Shown here piece after piece: positions 1 through 12,196 of a stretch of 64,000 nucleotides of DNA. A program made the position numbers and the translations under genes. The DNA is from Albugo candida (Eukaryota > Oomycota > Peronosporomycetes > Albuginales > Albuginaceae). The stretch lies in assembly GCA_905220665.1 (NCBI GenBank), contig CAJNAR010000010.1, positions 335,745 to 399,744 of the forward strand, in the 5' to 3' direction. Below the pieces are notes generated by a model. The model saw only the letters and a list, made by a program, of their open reading frames with translations, did not search any database and was not told the DNA's origin. Positions within the stretch are counted from its first letter, which is position 1. Each line of letters opens with the position of its first letter.

Positions 1-1488
1 CGTCCAATTGTAAAGAGTCACCTTTGCTTCAACAGGGCTGGTCTCGCTATAATCGCTGGATAATGTACTCGCCATGTTTTCATTTGAACGCAAATTCAAA
101 TCGCTGTTCATCTTGATGCAGTCTAATTCATAAAGGCATACTATATCCGGCACAAGGTTCGCTTCTACGCAGTGATAATTTCGAAATAAATGGAACTCCT
201 GATTAAAGCTACCCTTTGCGTTTCCAGATAATGATACTAAGAATGCGATGGACGAAAGTTTCAGGGTTAAATATTTCGAAAATAATGCGTGGCATTTGGA
301 CTCTTCGTTGAGTGCATGTTGTATCAGAAAACACTCGTGTTGATGATTCGACACACGATTGCCATTCTTTGCACTTTCGTTCCCAATCATTGTTGCAAAA
401 ATATCATGCGTAGGTGTCAAAGTGTCCACATGGTCAGCACCCAACATGCAGTGATCATCAAACTCCACTTCTCCACATCCCTTTTTGCAATTTGAATCAG
501 CGGGGTCGAAATTTTCGGCGAAAAGATAAATCAGAAATTTCCCAATTCCAGGCTTTCCGAACGTTTGGATTTGATCGAGTACAACCATTCCTCCAAATTG
601 TTTCCGTAAGCAGCTCCAGCAATTCACGCTATCAAGATGCGGATTTGTTGTTGAAATACAGTAGGAGTGAAGCAGAATGTTGCGTAGAACGACCTCGGAG
701 CTTAGTGCATAATTGTACCGGCGTAGGGGTGAAGGCCAAATCTTATATTCATCACCAACCGTATCCATTGGAGGAAGCATATCAACGTTTTCTTGCTGGA
801 ATTTTGTGGGTGCTATCTTGTGTCGGAAAATCTTGCAAAGGTTTTCTGAGAACTCAATGGTTTCTCCTCTGCACATTTGAAATCTGTGACACGATCTGAC
901 AAATTTGTCAGTATCCGATGCGTACACTACATATATATGACCCATTCTCATATTGAAAATAGCGTATTTTTCTATGCTGCCGGTGACACTTTTTGCTTTG
1001 AAACATGCTTCACACAACGAGGAATAAAATACGTTGGGCCTGTAAAGGCACAGCGGTTTGAAATCCTGTGTTATGAGCATTGAACTTGTCGGCATTATTG
1101 GGAGAGGGGTCCTTGCTTTTTTCAGAGAATCGATCGGGTATGATGGTAGCTGCTTCACATTATTAGGCACAAATATTGATCGCTCCCATTCATTACTTAG
1201 CAACACGACTGGGATGGAATTGAATCTTCGGCATCGCTCCATAGTGCAGCAAGTGATTAGATTTGTTTTGATATAATCTATCAATCCCAGTACCACGTAG
1301 CTTGTGAATTTACTTCCTCCTCCGTCAACTTCTTCGACTTGAATTGCTCCCGCGTCTCTTAATAAGCATTTCTGACAACTTTCGAAGTTTTTTGTCTGCG
1401 CGGTGATTTTTATCGATCCAAATGGAGCAGCGTAAAATCCACAAAAACGATAGAGTATGGCTATGCAAATGATCCTGCTAGACCTCAT
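1..1488 (-). CDS. Candidate CCG-class secreted effector, C-terminus beyond window
   Basis: I translated the minus strand codon by codon from 1551 to base 1 and found no stop, so at least 496 residues are open from the ATG at 1488 (517 from the ATG at 1551). An in-frame TAA lies at 1596-1594; ATGs at 1575, 1551 and 1488 are possible starts. I prefer 1488 because MRSSRIICIAILYRFCGFYA is a classical signal peptide. Residues 38-47 read CQKCLLRDAG, i.e. C-x2-C-x5-G, soon after the predicted cleavage site. From memory, that motif defines the CCG effector class of Albugo candida. The mature protein has many scattered cysteines and no catalytic motif I recognise. The inferred role is secretion into the plant interface; the biochemical function is unknown. 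Shorter plus-strand frames over this stretch are shadows. Confidence 0.75.
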   Translation of the reverse strand, partial: MRSSRIICIAILYRFCGFYAAPFGSIKITAQTKNFESCQKCLLRDAGAIQVEEVDGGGSKFTSYVVLGLIDYIKTNLITCCTMERCRRFNSIPVVLLSNEWERSIFVPNNVKQLPSYPIDSLKKARTPLPIMPTSSMLITQDFKPLCLYRPNVFYSSLCEACFKAKSVTGSIEKYAIFNMRMGHIYVVYASDTDKFVRSCHRFQMCRGETIEFSENLCKIFRHKIAPTKFQQENVDMLPPMDTVGDEYKIWPSPLRRYNYALSSEVVLRNILLHSYCISTTNPHLDSVNCWSCLRKQFGGMVVLDQIQTFGKPGIGKFLIYLFAENFDPADSNCKKGCGEVEFDDHCMLGADHVDTLTPTHDIFATMIGNESAKNGNRVSNHQHECFLIQHALNEESKCHALFSKYLTLKLSSIAFLVSLSGNAKGSFNQEFHLFRNYHCVEANLVPDIVCLYELDCIKMNSDLNLRSNENMASTLSSDYSETSPVEAKVTLYNWT

Positions 1489-1599
1489 TATGACAATTTC
1501 AATTATGAACAAAATGACTCCAATGCCAGCAAATGGTGCCTGCAAATGCATAATATAGTAAAGTATAGAATGCATTGTGAAAGGTTCATACAATTACAT

Positions 1600-4460
1600 A
1601 GCGTTCGTCACTTCAAAAGCTGATTAGATGTAGGCATCACCAGTGTCATTATTATTTTCCCATGTAGTGCACGTTTCGAATTTCTCATAATCGTAAAAAT
1701 AGAAGAAACGGCGGTATCAAAAAATGTGCTGAGATGAGCGGTGACACGATTGAATCATTTTCTGGGTTCGATCTTATGTGAGAAAGGGTAGTTATGTAGC
1801 TTTTTTGGCAGACACTTTGTGTCTGTTCGATGGTTTAGGTTTGTATAATTTGATCAATCTGCCAGCATTGACCCATTGGGTTGAATGTAAAATAGTGTTA
1901 TGTGGCTAAATAGTTGGAGAGGGTGCGTATCATAGTCGCAAGGTACCGAGATCAAGGGAATGAAAATTTGTGGGGTGCAAACTTTACGTGATATGTGAAT
2001 TCCGTTCCTTGCTTTTCTTCAGCAGAGTAGAAATCTCTCTCAAAACGTTCTATTGCTGCTTCATGCTGCAAAGAACTTCTTGTTAAAAATGCGGATGCTC
2101 GTCTTGATCAACGCTGTGAGTTGCATTATAGCACGCTTTATAGACTTTTGAGTTATGATCGCTAAGTAGTTTGGCAAGAAGTAATCTACTTTTCAAATTG
2201 GGCTGGAGAGTGCCACATACCATTTGTTATGAATTTTGTAGGACGGGTGTTGAGCAGACCAATAATAAATGTGAAAACAAGGTCCCTATTGATTGCATGA
2301 TCACCACGCTTTGGTATATTATGTGTCTCAACGACGACTTTTGTTTGCGGAAATGGATTTGGATAGGTATGATTATTATCTAGTCGCGGCGCAGTAAAAA
2401 ATCCGTACGATTTGCTCCATTTATATGAGCCCTGATCAATTGGATGGTAATTACTTCACGGAAAGAGTAATCACGTGAAGCGTCTCCTACCCGTCGAAAA
2501 AGGTCCGATACAAGTATCTATAAGTGCTTACAAACAATCCAGGCTTTTTGGAGGAAACTAAGTTATGCATGAGGATCTTCGCATTGTGGATGTCTCATGA
2601 GGGATCAACATAACCGAGCTAATATATTAATCGCCCTAAGAGAGAAAACGACCTGGAGGGTATGTGTCTCCGTTTCTTGCATAAAGTAACATCGTGGCCA
2701 GTTGGTGTAAATTGTGAATCGAACCCCACTTAATGTAGGGCTTGATTAATGATGAAGCGTTCGGATAGCAATCATTCCAATTGTGATTGTAGTTGGCGTA
2801 TTCCAGCAGATATGTCATCTACTTTCATTCTCTGAAGCCTATCTCATTTGAATCTTGTCTGGACTTTGTTGCCATGTGTTGAATCACATCATGCTGGTCC
2901 GTTTCCTCGCGTAATTCAAGCTTCATTCATAAAAAATCATATTCGAGGAAGAGTCAGAAAATGAGTAAAAGCTTAATCTTACTTTTCCACGTGCAGTCGT
3001 ATCGTACACTGTTCTGGTAAATGCGGTCTGTCAGTTTGCTCAATTTGCTCAATTCACTGCGCTTCACTTGCTACACATATCACGAAATTTCGCTTAAAAC
3101 AACTCCAATCTCATCACTATCAACGTACTGTACCGAGAATAAAAAAATGCTTGTGATATTCTTCATCATCAATCGCTCCACCGCGCTACTTGTCTTTCAT
3201 GGTGTAAACTGATTGACTTGTGTGATATGACATGTAGAGTGGTAGAGACTACAATCCAAACGATCGTAAGAAATCCGCACCATCATGTGTGGCAGCTCGT
3301 CTTCATAAGCGCATATCGTCCAAAATTAATCCATCGTTAGCAATCAATGCTATAACAAATGATTCGTGACGTCGTTGGCAACTACAATTTCGCGCTCCAA
3401 GAAAAACACAAAGCAAAAACGAACGACCATGCCACTGACAGACTGACAATCTCAATATTGCAGGCAGGCGCATGAGGCGTTCAACGCTAAGACAGCGAAT
3501 TTAAAAGGCTGCAAGCAGTGAGGTCGAAATGATCTGTCCGCTGCTTATTTGAGGAATTGACTGACGTGAGCTTAATGCATCAAGAAGAGAATATTTCGAA
3601 TTTTTTGACCAACCAGCAATTAATGTTCCACAGATTCCTAATGAAACTTGGTACATGACGATGGAACGGGTACAGCACCGCGTGTCGCCATTAACACCTT
3701 GACGTGATGTTTCCAAACAGTATGTGTGTAAAAGCGCCAAAGACCGGACCGCAATGTCTGTAACGTTGGAACAAGCGCGACACATATGTAAACGAAATAC
3801 GTGAAGTGTATTAAGCCGTCTCGTGACAAGGAAGCTGCTCAGTAAATACCAGCAATCATTCCTCCTGGTTGAGAAGCTCCTTAAGACAAGCACCGTCAAG
3901 GAGATAGTTTGACTAGACTGACGATCATACCTACCGTGAGTCACAGCATCGCTGTAAGTATCTTATTACTTAGGCGTGTTCTGCAACCTGGTGATAAATT
4001 CGCACTGATCGATAAATCCCAAGGTAGACACCCAGACCAGGATCTCTTAGGGCTATAAAAGCTTAAAGTGAATAACCGAGGTAGATTCTGCATCTAGCGA
4101 TAAGAAAGTGTTCTCTTTTGGACAAATTAATGTCATGCTTGATCAGCGTACATATTTTACAATAAGGTAATCAGTTCTTGGCGTTATCACTCGTAAAACG
4201 CCACATGAGGCACGAATGTAGTGCAAAAACCACGATGCCAATTTGTATTTTTATGAGATAATGTATTGGGTGTTCCACAAGTCGCGCGTTATGTCATGCC
4301 AAAGTTATATTCAAAAAGCAAATTGCATCTGATTAAGTAGCCGTGAAATTTGACTGATACACTTGAAGTATTCCAACTTGAGAGACAGTAAAGTCTTCGG
4401 TGTATCTACTGTTGAGATGTCACTTCTCTCTGCTGTGCCACGATTCACGTTTCCTTAGGA
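1600..4460. other. No supportable gene; scattered short frames
   Basis: Several short frames look partly protein-like but have no recognisable motif and are closed by stops on both sides. They are minus-strand pieces around 1980-2110 and 2636-2818, and a minus frame of 147 codons at 3501-3944. They may be old gene relics. I cannot name any of them. Confidence 0.3.
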
Positions 4461-4466
4461 CACTGA

Positions 4467-4664
4467 TTATGAGATAGTACTGAATAACACTTCCGTCCAT
4501 TGCTTGTGCAACTCCACTGAAGCAATCAATCCATGGAAGGCCACGAATATTCTCTGACTCGTATCTATTACGTAAATCCGTTGAGTTTCTCCAGAATCAG
4601 TCGAGATTATCCGCTTTTTCTTTAGGATGTTTATATCCTCACAACTAAAAATTGGTATTCCCAC
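4467..4664 (-). pseudogene. Short relic, possibly class-3 lipase-like
   Basis: The frame contains QRIYVIDTSQRIFVAFHG, which loosely resembles the 'V-D-x-x-x-R-x-x-V-A-F-R-G' strand of class-3 lipases ahead of their serine elbow. No GxSxG motif follows within the preserved piece, and the frame ends after 65 codons. It lies directly next to the A-rich 3' end of the SINE. The lipase suggestion is weak; it could be an unrelated fragment. Confidence 0.2.
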
Positions 4665-4667
4665 AGC

Positions 4668-4982
4668 TTTTTTTTGTATTACATTTTTATTTCACAAATT
4701 ACATTTCTGTGTGGCCGTCAGGCGAGTGTTTCAAGGATTTCATTACACTGTTTATCTGGTTCTTTAACTGCCTTCTTTATCCTATCATGAGGCCCTGACC
4801 GTGTGAATATCACTTAAGTCTGACTTCAAGCCTAGGGAGGCAGATATTTTCCAAGCTTACTGCTTGTGTGGGCTCAAACCGCTGCCCACACTGCCGGGGA
4901 TCGAACCAACGACCTCCAGCAGGGGGTCCGTGCGCTCAAGTGCATAACCGACTGAGCTGGGTACGGACCCCGTCGGGGCGCT
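4668..4982 (-). mobile_element. tRNA-headed SINE
   Basis: Read on the minus strand, the element opens with TACCCAGCTCAGTCGG, close to an RNA polymerase III box A. It then has GGTTCGATCCC, a box B, about 60 bases on, as in a tRNA. The body runs to an A-rich end (a run of eight A near 4670). The spacing and an insertion in the D-loop region make a functional tRNA unlikely, so I read it as a tRNA-derived SINE. Its head directly abuts the 3' end of LINE-1. Part of the same family recurs near 12145-12196. Confidence 0.55.
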
Positions 4983-5123
4983 TAGTTGAAGTTGTCTACA
5001 TTACTAGAATTAGACGTAAATGACTTCTCTAATGCCTAAACTACAATAAATAAACAAAATGAATGCTATGTTGGCCTAGAAAGCCGCAGCGAGGCTCAGC
5101 GACTGAACTAAGATAGTACTGAG

Positions 5124-8100
5124 TTAGAAACACCCCGCATCACCGACTGAGCAATGTTGACGGTGTCGAACTTGAAGCAGGCTGGGCCGAGTAGAGAAAT
5201 ACCTCCTGGCTGAACCAGTGTGTTGATAAGACGTTAATACTTGTGTCAACTGCTCGAGCTGCTCCGTATCATAACACTGCCGTTGAAAATATCGGATATG
5301 GGCACTCAGTGTGCTATAAATCACCGAAACAGCTGGGGCAGTTGGCGTCGAAGTGCCGTGGGCGAAAAGTCTGCGATTCCGATCCGTCCAAATAAAATGA
5401 ATCGTGACCGCGACTAATGGAAACCAAAGATCCTCCAGCACCACCCGAAAAGGCTTCCACGCATCACGAAGTGCAGGAAGCCGTGCACACGCGATGTGTG
5501 ACCATCGCGGGCGAACAGAAAAAAAGATTGTTCACGACGGAAAGAGCTCTTCCCATATAGGACTTGTCCTGTTGCAATCAAAAAACAAATGCTGGTAGCT
5601 TTCGACTGCACCACAATGCTTATGAGTGCACAGGATGATTTCCGGATGTGATTGTTGTAAAAACCAAAATCGTGCCCGAACTGGTAGGATACAGAAGGAT
5701 AGTCGGAACTGGACATCCGAATAGATCGGTAGAAAACGTCTGCGAAGACGTTTGAATAACTTGTAAAAATCTTTCACCCATGTTGACGTCCCACTTCGAT
5801 CACGTTCTGATACGTGAAGCAACATTGGGTGGGGTTTATTCGGTGGCAATGCCTTCCCAACAACGCGATAAAGGTTATTTCGAGGTATCATCGGAAAGAA
5901 AAACTTCTTGTCCGAGAGTTGAATGCCAAAATGAACCGGATAAGCGTGTGCCATTTCCCTTACGGAACAGCGTAATATGTCAGCAGGTTGAGCTCGTCGC
6001 AGAATTTGCGTTGCTTCGACGTGCAACCGGCGTAAAGACTTCGATTGAGACTGATCGGGCGGCTGCCCAACCTCCGTTGTACTAAAACGCAAAATGAATT
6101 CGAGATCATAGGCGAACCAGTCCGTTCGTCCGCCAAACAAGTCACGTAGAGACCGTATTTTAAACGCTTGAGCGAAGCGCATCCGAAAACTACGCGCTGG
6201 TTCGGGCACCATTCCCAGACATCGACGATGAGCAGAGACACTCGTGGACCGTCGTCTCTTCTCAAAATGCAGATGAGGGTCGATATGAAACCATATGGGA
6301 GCATCCAACATCATGAAAAATCGCTCCTGTTGTGATAGTTCTTTGTCGGTAAGATCCCAATGACTTTGGTGGAACGAAATACAGGTCTGCTTCCACCATG
6401 GTGACGCTATATTCCAATGCACCATGGTACTATGCCGACGTGGTGATATCGTGAGGATATCGAGTGATCGATATGGCCCAAAATTGGGCAAGATGCATCG
6501 TGTGATCCATTCCAGGAAGTGTCCACCTGCTGGGTAAAGCCGTACTAAATGAACTAGAAATTGTTGTAAAAACTAAAAGCGTTGTTTCTTCAGCTGTTTT
6601 GAGATAAGCGGAACCTGAAAACCACCCTCTGAATGAGGTAGGTACAAGAAGTCCGACTTGATCAGTTGAACGTGTGTTGAATCGCGCTCATACTTCCGAC
6701 TCAAAACGAATCGATTGAGCATCGATTGCCAGCGTCGAACGAAATGCTGCGGGATGTTGAAATGAGTTGTAAGATGCCATAAACGTGATAACACCATAGT
6801 TTGTGCCACCAGTAATCTTCCACGAACTGTTCTGGCTCGACGAAACCACTGACGGAATCCACCATAAAAACGATCTTCTAAGAATTCGATCATCAACTCA
6901 CCAACGGGTGATTGACTGAATGGAACTACCAAATATTTTACCGACTCGCTCGGTGAGAGTACTTTCACATGTGCAAGCGGTTGACCTACGTGGTGTCGAT
7001 TCAGTGGGAGCAAGGTGGACTTGGACAAGTTAAGCTTTGCTCCTGAACCATCGCAATACCTCTGGACGATCTCGAGCTGCGCCTCCACTCCACTGAGCGA
7101 AGACGATAACAATGTCGAGTCGTCCGCAAAAAATAAACTCGTTGCTGTATTCGTTGGAGTGATGCATATTCCAGGTCCTTCATGCCTCCGCAACAAATTT
7201 CCCAGCGGCTCAATCGTCATGAGAAATAGCAAAGTGGACAGTGGGTCTCCCTGTTTAACACCCCTCGACGGAGTGATTTTTGGCGAAAGCGTGCCATTCA
7301 GCAACAACGATACAGTCGTGTTGGTGTACAGAAGCTTTGTCCACTGGATGAAAGAATTTCCACACTTCATTTTCGATAAAACTGCAAACATGTACGACCA
7401 ATCCACTCGATCGTACGCTTTCTCAAAATCGAGAAATGTTGCGTATGCTTCTTCATCACGATGAGTGACTAGATCCTGCAGATCACTCATATACCGAATG
7501 TGATGATGGATGGAACGTCCTCGCAGAAATGCTTTTTGGTCCTCGTGGATCAATTTCGGAAGCACATGCTGAAGTTGGTACGCGAGTACCTTCGACAGCA
7601 CTTTCACATCCACGCATATCAAGGCAATTGAACGATAGTTACCAGGATCAGCACGGGATCCTTTTTTGTATAGCAACGTGATTGCTGAACTACGTTGAGA
7701 ACGCAGCAAAGAGCCTCGACGAAGATGGTGTTCGAAGACAAGTTACAAACATTCACCAAAAACACTCGGAGCGAGTTGGTAGAAAGCTGCCGGCGATCCA
7801 TCCATTCCAGGTGACGAGTATCCACGCATCCTTTTTATTGCTTCTTCCATCTCCAGTTTGGTTAATGGAGCGGACAAAAAGGATTCATCAGGGCTGGACA
7901 ATGTTTCTGTGATCGAGTGAAGCAATGTGTGTTGTTGTGTCGCGCATGGACGCAAACGAAGTCCAGCTGCACTTTTTGGATCTCCCATGATACCACCCCA
8001 GTGATCTGTGAACTGAAGAGTGATATCAATAGGGTTCGTTGAGACTTGTTCATTAGGAAGTATAACTTCTTCCAAGGGTACACGATGACAGGTTGAGTCC

Positions 8101-9501
8101 ACTGGCCGAAAGAAACGGCGAGTTGATTTCTCCATGTTGTTCAAGTGGTAATCGAACATGGAGTCTTGATTATACTTGGACGAGCTCCTGACCCTGTCAT
8201 GATAAGAGCGAAGTGCGTCTTCGTACAGCTTCTGTTCTTGTTCTTGATGGGATTGTCAAAAGGACGCTGCAGCTTCGTCCAACTCAGCACGAGCGCGGGT
8301 GACATCCAAATCTTCCTGTCGACGATCTTCTTTTAAACTTGCTGTAATAATTTTTTGTCTGCTTCTTCCAAGTCTCCCAGTCTGTTCCAGGATGAGAGGA
8401 AACACGAAGCTTTGCTAAGATACGATCCGCCTCCTCCTCGATCGCTTCTTTGATTACTGGATAGTCGAATAATGATAAAGGACATTTCCAATAACCACGA
8501 CCATGGAGTAGAGATGGATTTGCGAACTTTACAACATGATCCAGATGATCACCCGTGTGTGGGAGTGAAACGTAACTGGACTCCTTGCACACTGACTGGA
8601 AAAGAGGTTCCGACAAAAGGATGTAATCCAGCCGGTTTTTCCTGGGGTGGGGGCCAGTAAAGATACGTGCTTCAGGATGATGTTGACGCCAAGCATCCAG
8701 CACACCCAAGTTGGAAAGCCATTCCAAACATGAGAGGCGACTTGTCTCGTGCCTATATACACCACTGGAGCAATCCAAACTGGGACAAAAGGCTGTGTTC
8801 AAATCGCCACAAACGATGTGCGTTGCGCTGTGTTCAAAAGATCCCGTTGGAAGTTGATCGAAAAATGTTTTGCGTTCCGCTGGATTCACCGGAGCATAAA
8901 AGTTATGGATATATACTGGAGCTCCAAGAATCGCCAAACGTACAACCAAATATCCGTCGGGTACGGAGACAGAGGTAAGAGCTTGTGCAGAGTCAGATCC
9001 GGGAAAATCGTGACGAATAATTGTCATAACCCCGTTTACTCGTTCCCTAACGGGATGAGAGTGAAGACTATTCGAGTCACTGACAAAAAGATGATGTCGG
9101 AATGGGAAAGCCAAGTGAAACTGAATAGTCTCCAGGTGGTGACGGTCGCGAAAATGAGTTTCTTGTACGCAACAAATAGCGTATTTCGATAGTGTGCGTT
9201 GTATCAATAGATGACCATTCTTTTTGATTCCGTTTGTATTAACGGAAAGAACGGTTTGATTTGTCCACGAAAGAATGTCGGTTGAGCTGCCCTTAGTATT
9301 GAACTGAAAGGGGTCCAACGACGAGTTTTTCAACTCCGTCTTCATTCTAGAGCTGTAGTATGAAAGCTTCGTCGGTAAGAAGAAGGTTCGACGACTGTAA
9401 CTGCACCAAGTCATCGAAAATTGGACTCTCCCACTTTGCGTCAAACCACTCGCTGAGACAAAGTGTACCCAGTGGTGAGCGCAAAATGTGCAACAACACA
9501 T
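5124..9501 (-). pseudogene. LINE-1 ORF2, endonuclease-reverse transcriptase, frameshifted
   Basis: The element would nick target DNA and copy its RNA there. Frame 8284-9501 is an APE-type endonuclease with VNTNG, QET, FYAPV, GDLNT, NRLDYIL and the terminal GDHLDHV. Frame 7743-8159 is the linker into the reverse transcriptase (SSPGMDGSPAAFYQL). Frame 6573-7709 holds the RT palm with DQKAFLRGRS, FLDFEKAYDRVDW, GVKQGDPLS and the catalytic FADD. Frames 5532-6491 and 5124-5444 contain the C-terminal knuckle (HCGAVESYQHLFFDC) and tail. The domains are in the right order but in different frames, so at least three frameshifts separate them. The catalytic residues themselves are preserved, suggesting moderately recent inactivation. 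Confidence 0.85.
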
Positions 9502-11761
9502 TCGTGTGAAGCAGACGGCAGTGGTGAGTTGGAATCCACAACACCGGCTGACCAGTAACGTATTGAATCCAGTGGTCGCTATGATATATTGCTGGTGCCG
9601 TGCACATAAACATTAGCTCGAAGAACGAGAGGGAGTATGTTGCACGTGTCAATCCTTCCACTTCCACTGATGTAGTCCACCAGTTGTCCACCGTTTCAAG
9701 CATATTTTTCCGAACGGCCGAAACGTAACCACCGACTTGCTTTGACCATTTTTTGCTGAACGTGGTATCCGAGTTCGGCTCGGATGCTGCAAGTATACGG
9801 TTTATGGTGTGTATTCGAACCACTTGCTACGATTTAGCACTCCATGCAGTGCAATCGGATGGTCCAGGGCAAAGTGAAGAATGCTGTCTCCGTTGGAGGT
9901 GAAACCAACATGCTTGCTTGCTTTGGCCACATGAACATCCTCTTCCAATAAAGTATCCGGTCTAGGGGGAGTTTGAGCTGTTTTCAAATCTTGAATCAGG
10001 AAGTCCACCATCTCTGCCACTCGAGTAGGACGATCGTCCTTTTCGATTCGGGTGTGGTTTTTCTCCATGAAATGAGACGCTTCTTTGGAATTAGCCAGAT
10101 CATTTTTAACCACGAGCTTGGATGGTACAATCTGGTACCTCTTTCCAAAGTCGCCTTTCGTTGTTACGTCGATTTTCCGAAATCCACGTCGACCGAGCCA
10201 AGCACATTAAAGTAATTGCTTGTAGCAAAACCTTCCAGCGATTTTGAGGGGCATTGCTTAGTAAACTCTGAAAGCGGTCGAGCGAGCGATTGCGCTTGTT
10301 GCGTGGTCGAACTGGAGTCCACGTATCCACAGTAGACTGTGACGATGCTTTTTCTGCAAGTTTTTGTTCATTGTCGTTGACATCCGGAACAGCAGAAGGA
10401 ATATCCTGTTGGGATGGATCCGAGTTGGGTAGTTCGGAAACGTTTCCATCAGCGACATTTCGAACAGAAGAGACTTTACGAGCTGGAAGCTTGTTTGTGG
10501 GACTTTGTTCAGATACTTCAGGCATGTTTACGTTGATGCTGTCTGGTTTTTGTGGCCGTTGGGACTTCACGGGCTGACTTTCAGCCGATGTAGCCGATTT
10601 GGTTTTTTTGTGCCGATTCGATTGAGGAGTGTTCACCGGCAGCAGTAAGCAGTGCGGACTGCGCCGACCCATCCTCAACCGGGAGGGGAGAAGCTTTTCC
10701 TCATGCCAAGTAGTATCTCCCCTCGATACATATTTGCTCACACACTTTGCCGCCAACACTGAGCTACTCAGGACAGCTTGTGCCGCAAAAGTACACTCTC
10801 CAAGTCGACATGGAAAGTCTTCTGGAAGCCACTGCTTCGCGAAAATTCTCATACAGAACATCGCAACCAAGACGATGCAATGACGACGCAAGTTTTAGAG
10901 TGGACATTTCCGGTCCAATTCCGAAAATATCCAAAAAGAACGTGAACCGAGAATATCAAATTCTCGGAAGGAGTAGCTGTTACCGAGAATCCTTACTTTT
11001 TCATTGGCCAATCTCTGGCAGACTTCCTCTTCGGTAACAAGTAGTCTCAAATTACCACCAGGTAATTTTGCCAATTGGCCAATTTTTTCAGCTTCAAAAA
11101 GCTCCTCGACTATCACATTACCATGATCTCGAACAAAAGATTGCAAAATGTGCGCTGGTGGGGTTCGAACCAACGCTTGTCCAGTCTCCAATACAACCGA
11201 GAATTTGGCGCTCGGTAATACGAAAGGTTTGGCTGCAGTTAAGTGAGCAGACAAAACCTCCCAACCTGGACGGCCCTCTTCGAACAGCTTTTCAATTGCG
11301 CGTAGATCCGACGCTAAAGGCTTGGGCATTTCAACCTTCCAGGTTGTTTTTTTAGCCGCTTTATCCTTGCGGATGTCCTCATGACCCTTCAGGATATCGG
11401 CGAGACTTGGCCGATTACCGGTTTTCTTTCCTTGCTCAACCGGTTTCCGAGGTGCTGACGGCGACGCGTCATCCACCTCCATTGCGACTGGCTGATTGGC
11501 AGGAATTGGAATGGGAGAGAGAGGTGGCTCAATCTCCATATCGGCCTCTGATTGGCCAATGACCACGGCAGCCGGTAAAGGGTTGGACGGGATAGGTGAG
11601 GACGTGGGTGCATCCTTTACAGGTAACTGGTCACTAACGGACGAGTTACGAGGAGACGATTGACCCACATCCGGTGAGGTAAGGGACAAGTTGTTAGGAT
11701 ACGGGTGGTCAGCATCCGGTGAGGTGACGGAAGGAAGGCTTGAGATGTCAATAGAAACCAT
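9347..11761 (-). pseudogene. LINE-1 ORF1, RNA-binding gag-like protein, frameshifted
   Basis: The start is set at the ATG at 11761, because the first residues (MVSIDISSLPSV) match those of LINE-2 ORF1 (MVQVDISTQPSV). The N-terminal third is Ser/Pro-rich. It is followed by a conserved block (KPFVLP...ETGQALVRTPP) and an RRM-like segment around SFREFDILGSRSF. The protein then shifts frame near 10891 and again near 10110. The last part (GLTRATYSL...HWIQYVTGQPVLWIP) matches LINE-2 closely. It presumably coats element RNA. The function is inferred from position and the LINE-2 pairing, not from a named domain hit. Confidence 0.65.
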
Positions 11762-11830
11762 TATCTTCGACAGGGTAGAAAGTTTGTTGTATTTTGTTTG
11801 GCAGGTACGGAACAGCTGGCAATTAGAGAA

Positions 11831-11908
11831 GTGACCGTCGGGGGGCTTAGCGGATAGTACACATGTATTCCGACCATGTGTGCCCCGGTTCGAATCCCGG
11901 CGGTGGCA
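11831..11908 (+). tRNA. tRNA-like sequence, probably pseudo-tRNA or SINE head
   Basis: The ends GTGACCG (11831-11837) and CGGTGGC (11901-11907) pair with one mismatch. A long anticodon-type stem, ACACATG/CATGTGT, encloses nine bases including TTCC. A good box B (GGTTCGAATCC) is present, with one mismatch in the T-stem. The D-arm pairs poorly and the anticodon loop is too long, so a working tRNA is doubtful. It sits head-to-head with the 5' end of LINE-1. Confidence 0.4.
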
Positions 11909-12144
11909 AAAGGGCTGCGATGGGGCCCCTCGGCGGAGGTAAAGATTCCTACACGTAAATATCAACCTACTCAATGAAGATATGGACGTGTCAAGACCGC
12001 TGGCAACTACACCAGAAAATAACTGTACAGGAGTTGGACCGGGCTCTTCAGAGCGTTACATACTAGTGATTAGAATAGAGTAGATAACCACCAAACTGTA
12101 CTAACAGAACGGTGTCTAAATAAAAGTACTACGGGCGAACACTC

Positions 12145-12196
12145 TTAACTGAGCTGGGTACGGAACCCCTAGTGGCCGTCAGGCGAGTGCTCTAGG
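12145..12196 (-). repeat. Partial copy of the SINE family
   Basis: Minus-strand CCGTACCCAGCTCAGT matches the SINE head near 4960. GTGGCCGTCAGGCGAGTG (plus strand, 12172-12189) matches the SINE tail region at 4711-4728. Tail and head are adjacent here in the opposite order from the 4.7-kb copy, as if two copies were joined tail to head. Confidence 0.45.

Larger units (their letters stand above)
4983..11830 (-). mobile_element. LINE-1: near full-length L1/Tx1-like non-LTR retrotransposon, decayed
   Basis: On the minus strand the order is 5' leader, ORF1, ORF2 with APE endonuclease, reverse transcriptase and C-terminal zinc knuckle, then a 3' UTR. The leader resembles that of LINE-2 (both have CTTCTC followed by AATT-rich sequence). 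The 3' UTR near 4990-5060 matches the end of LINE-3 near 49800-49860 (shared AGAGAAGTCA and GTCTAATTCTAGTA), which places the 3' terminus. The 5' end abuts a tRNA-like sequence and the 3' end abuts the SINE head. Both ORFs carry frameshifts, so the copy is probably immobile. Confidence 0.8.

Noticed and set aside
289..1276. Four plus-strand frames of 68-161 codons near the left edge.
   Set aside because: They overlap the much longer minus-strand open frame with a signal peptide and CCG motif; codon content fits shadows.
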